Translations under genes and position numbers: made by a program
DNA from: Sulfurimonas sp.
GTDB lineage: Bacteria; Campylobacterota; Campylobacteria; Campylobacterales; Sulfurimonadaceae
Assembly (NCBI GenBank): GCA_027083475.1
Contig: JALWON010000076.1
Coordinates: forward strand, 1-7,651
Length of the DNA stretch: 7,651 nucleotides
Reading direction: 5' to 3'
Part shown: in pieces, positions 6,358 through 7,651 of the stretch
Position numbering within the stretch: position 1 is the first letter of the stretch
Layout of the letters: every line of letters begins with the position of its first letter
Notes under the pieces: generated by a model
What the model was told of the DNA's origin: nothing
What the model saw: the letters and a program-made list of their open reading frames with translations, nothing else
Databases searched by the model: none

Positions 6358-7521
6358 ATGCTTACAAAACGCATTAATACACTATCTGAATCTATTACTA
6401 TCGCCATTACAACACTTGCTCAAGAACTCAGAGCCGAAGGAAAAGATGTTTTAAGCTTTTCTGCAGGTGAACCTGATTTTGATACACCGCAAGTGATTAA
6501 AGATGCGGCGATTGATGCCATCAATAATGGTTTTACAAAATATACAGCTGTTGATGGCATAATGCCACTCAAACAAGCTATTGCTACAAAGTTGGAGAGA
6601 GATAATGGTCTTACATATACTCCCGATCAAATTATAGTAAACAATGGTGCGAAACACTCACTCTTTAATCTTTTTTCTGCAACGATAGAAGCAGGCGATG
6701 AAGTGATTATTCCTGCACCTTATTGGGTCACATACCCTGAACTTGTCAAATATTGCGGTGGAAAAGTAGTTGAAATTCATACAGATGATACCTCTTCTTT
6801 TAAAATCACCCCCGAACAACTAAAAAATGCGATGACATCAAAAACAAAAATGCTTATTCTTACAACACCTTCAAACCCAACTGGTTCAGTCTACTCAAAA
6901 GCTGAACTTACTGCACTTGGAAAAGTTTTAGAGGGCACTGATATTATTGTTGCAAGTGATGAAATGTATGAAAAACTCATTTATAGTGGAAAATTCACAT
7001 CTGCGGCGAGTGTCAGTGAAGATATGTTTCGACGCACTGTTACAATTAATGGTTTAAGTAAATCTGTTGCAATGACAGGATGGCGTTTTGGATATATGGC
7101 AGCCTATGATAGTAACTTAATCAAAGCAACAAAAAAACTCCAATCGCAAAGTACCTCAAATATAAACTCTATCACCCAGCATGCAGCCATTGCAGGTCTT
7201 GATGGAAGTGCCGATGAGGCTATAGAGATGATGCGCCAAGAGTTTATAAAACGGCGTGATGAAGCTGTAAAACTTTTTAATGACATTGATGGTCTGAGTG
7301 TTTTAAAACCAGATGGTGCCTTTTATCTTTTTGTAAATATTAAAGAGGTGAGTTCTGATTCACTCAAATTTGCACAAGACTTACTCGCACAAAAAGAAGT
7401 TGCTGTAGTACCTGGTGTCGGTTTTGGGAGTGAGGGGTATTTTAGATTTAGTTTCGCAACAGATATTGAAACAATTAGAACAGGAATACAAAGAATTAAA
7501 GAGTTTGTATCAACACTTTAA
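6358..7521 (+). CDS. aspC: Class I aspartate aminotransferase, 1-beta type
   Basis: PLP-dependent aminotransferase, fold type I, that exchanges the amino group between glutamate and oxaloacetate to make aspartate; some relatives also aminate prephenate. It has 387 aa, normal for the Thermus-like 1-beta group. SAGEPDFDTP (35-44) is the N-terminal substrate loop. NNGAKHSLFN (95-104) binds the cofactor phosphate and carries Lys99. PYWVTYPE (121-128) supplies the ring-stacking Trp123. Asn173 lies in SNPTG and Asp201 in SDEMY; the Schiff-base lysine is Lys235 in NGLSKSVAMTGWRFGY (231-246). Arg363 in YFRFSFA binds the substrate alpha-carboxylate. The C. jejuni counterpart is called aspB and, from memory, is likewise next to cysE. 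It ends 17 bases before the stop of a convergent gene. Confidence 0.93.
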   Translation: MLTKRINTLSESITIAITTLAQELRAEGKDVLSFSAGEPDFDTPQVIKDAAIDAINNGFTKYTAVDGIMPLKQAIATKLERDNGLTYTPDQIIVNNGAKHSLFNLFSATIEAGDEVIIPAPYWVTYPELVKYCGGKVVEIHTDDTSSFKITPEQLKNAMTSKTKMLILTTPSNPTGSVYSKAELTALGKVLEGTDIIVASDEMYEKLIYSGKFTSAASVSEDMFRRTVTINGLSKSVAMTGWRFGYMAAYDSNLIKATKKLQSQSTSNINSITQHAAIAGLDGSADEAIEMMRQEFIKRRDEAVKLFNDIDGLSVLKPDGAFYLFVNIKEVSSDSLKFAQDLLAQKEVAVVPGVGFGSEGYFRFSFATDIETIRTGIQRIKEFVSTL

Positions 7522-7522
7522 T

Positions 7523-7534
7523 TCTTCATGAAGA
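7523..7534. repeat. 12-base perfect palindrome between convergent stop codons
   Basis: TCTTCATGAAGA is its own reverse complement and fills most of the 17-base gap between aspC and the minus-strand gene. As RNA it can form only about a 4-base-pair stem around CATG, and no T-run follows on either strand, so it is a poor intrinsic terminator. It could equally be chance. Confidence 0.35.
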
Positions 7535-7538
7535 GAAA

Positions 7539-7651
7539 TTATTGAAGTGCTTGAAGTGCTTTGATAACTTCGTCTAAATTTTCCATCGGAAGATGGACTT
7601 TCCACTCAGGTGCATCTGCATTTCCTGCTAAAGAGATGCCAACACTTGCAA
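7539..7651 (-). CDS. Unidentified protein, C-terminal 36 residues only
   Basis: An open frame on the minus strand runs from the right edge to a TAA (the TTA at 7539-7541 on the + strand). It reads, in part, ASVGISLAGNADAPEWKVHL and then PMENLDEVIKALQALQ before the stop. The composition looks like a real protein end: a Gly/Ala-rich stretch, then a short amphipathic helix. The final residues come from a tandem 9-base repeat (7542-7559) that encodes two similar ALQ units. I do not recognise the family. The frame has 36 sense codons in the window and no internal stop, but it is too short for coding statistics. It is convergent with aspC and probably belongs to a separate transcription unit. Confidence 0.55.
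   Translation of the reverse strand, partial: ASVGISLAGNADAPEWKVHLPMENLDEVIKALQALQ

Overview
The window is an AT-rich, gene-dense piece of a bacterial chromosome, most likely from a Campylobacterota (epsilonproteobacterial) species, perhaps a free-living Sulfurimonas-like sulfur or hydrogen oxidiser. Three things point there. The core order hisS–speA–cysE–aspartate aminotransferase is, from memory, also found in Campylobacter jejuni. The SpeA N-terminus resembles the Helicobacter type. Codon use is strongly AT-biased. The genus is inference.

Layout. At the left edge (2-760, +) lies the C-terminal part of an FkbM-type SAM-dependent methyltransferase whose reading frame is still open at the window boundary. 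After a 44-base gap with its own ribosome binding site and a weak candidate -10 box comes a tightly packed block on the + strand. It holds hisS (histidyl-tRNA synthetase, 805-2016), a membrane-anchored FMN/Fe-S glutamate-synthase-like protein (2017-3744, directly abutting hisS), speA (biosynthetic arginine decarboxylase, 3755-5584, TTG start) and cysE (serine O-acetyltransferase, 5598-6299, TTG start). Gaps inside the block are 0, 10 and 13 bases, so it is probably co-transcribed. A 58-base gap with a good TATAAT box precedes aspC (class I aspartate aminotransferase of the 1-beta type, 6358-7521). The C-terminal 36 codons of an unidentified gene on the minus strand (7539-7651) converge on aspC with 17 bases between the two stop codons.

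Function. The block is amino-acid and nitrogen metabolism: charging of tRNA-His, arginine to agmatine (the polyamine route), serine to O-acetylserine (cysteine synthesis), and glutamate-dependent transamination to aspartate and possibly arogenate. The poorly understood member is the 575-residue glutamate-synthase-like protein. It has an N-terminal membrane helix, no glutaminase domain, no adjacent NAD(P)H subunit, an apparent insertion of about 80 residues, and a Cys-x5-Cys-x7-Cys motif where classical glutamate synthase has Cys-x5-Cys-x4-Cys. No CRISPR array, mobile element, tRNA or rRNA is visible, and there is no gene-free stretch above 60 bases. Apart from the glutamate-synthase-like protein and the two edge genes, the window looks like ordinary housekeeping.
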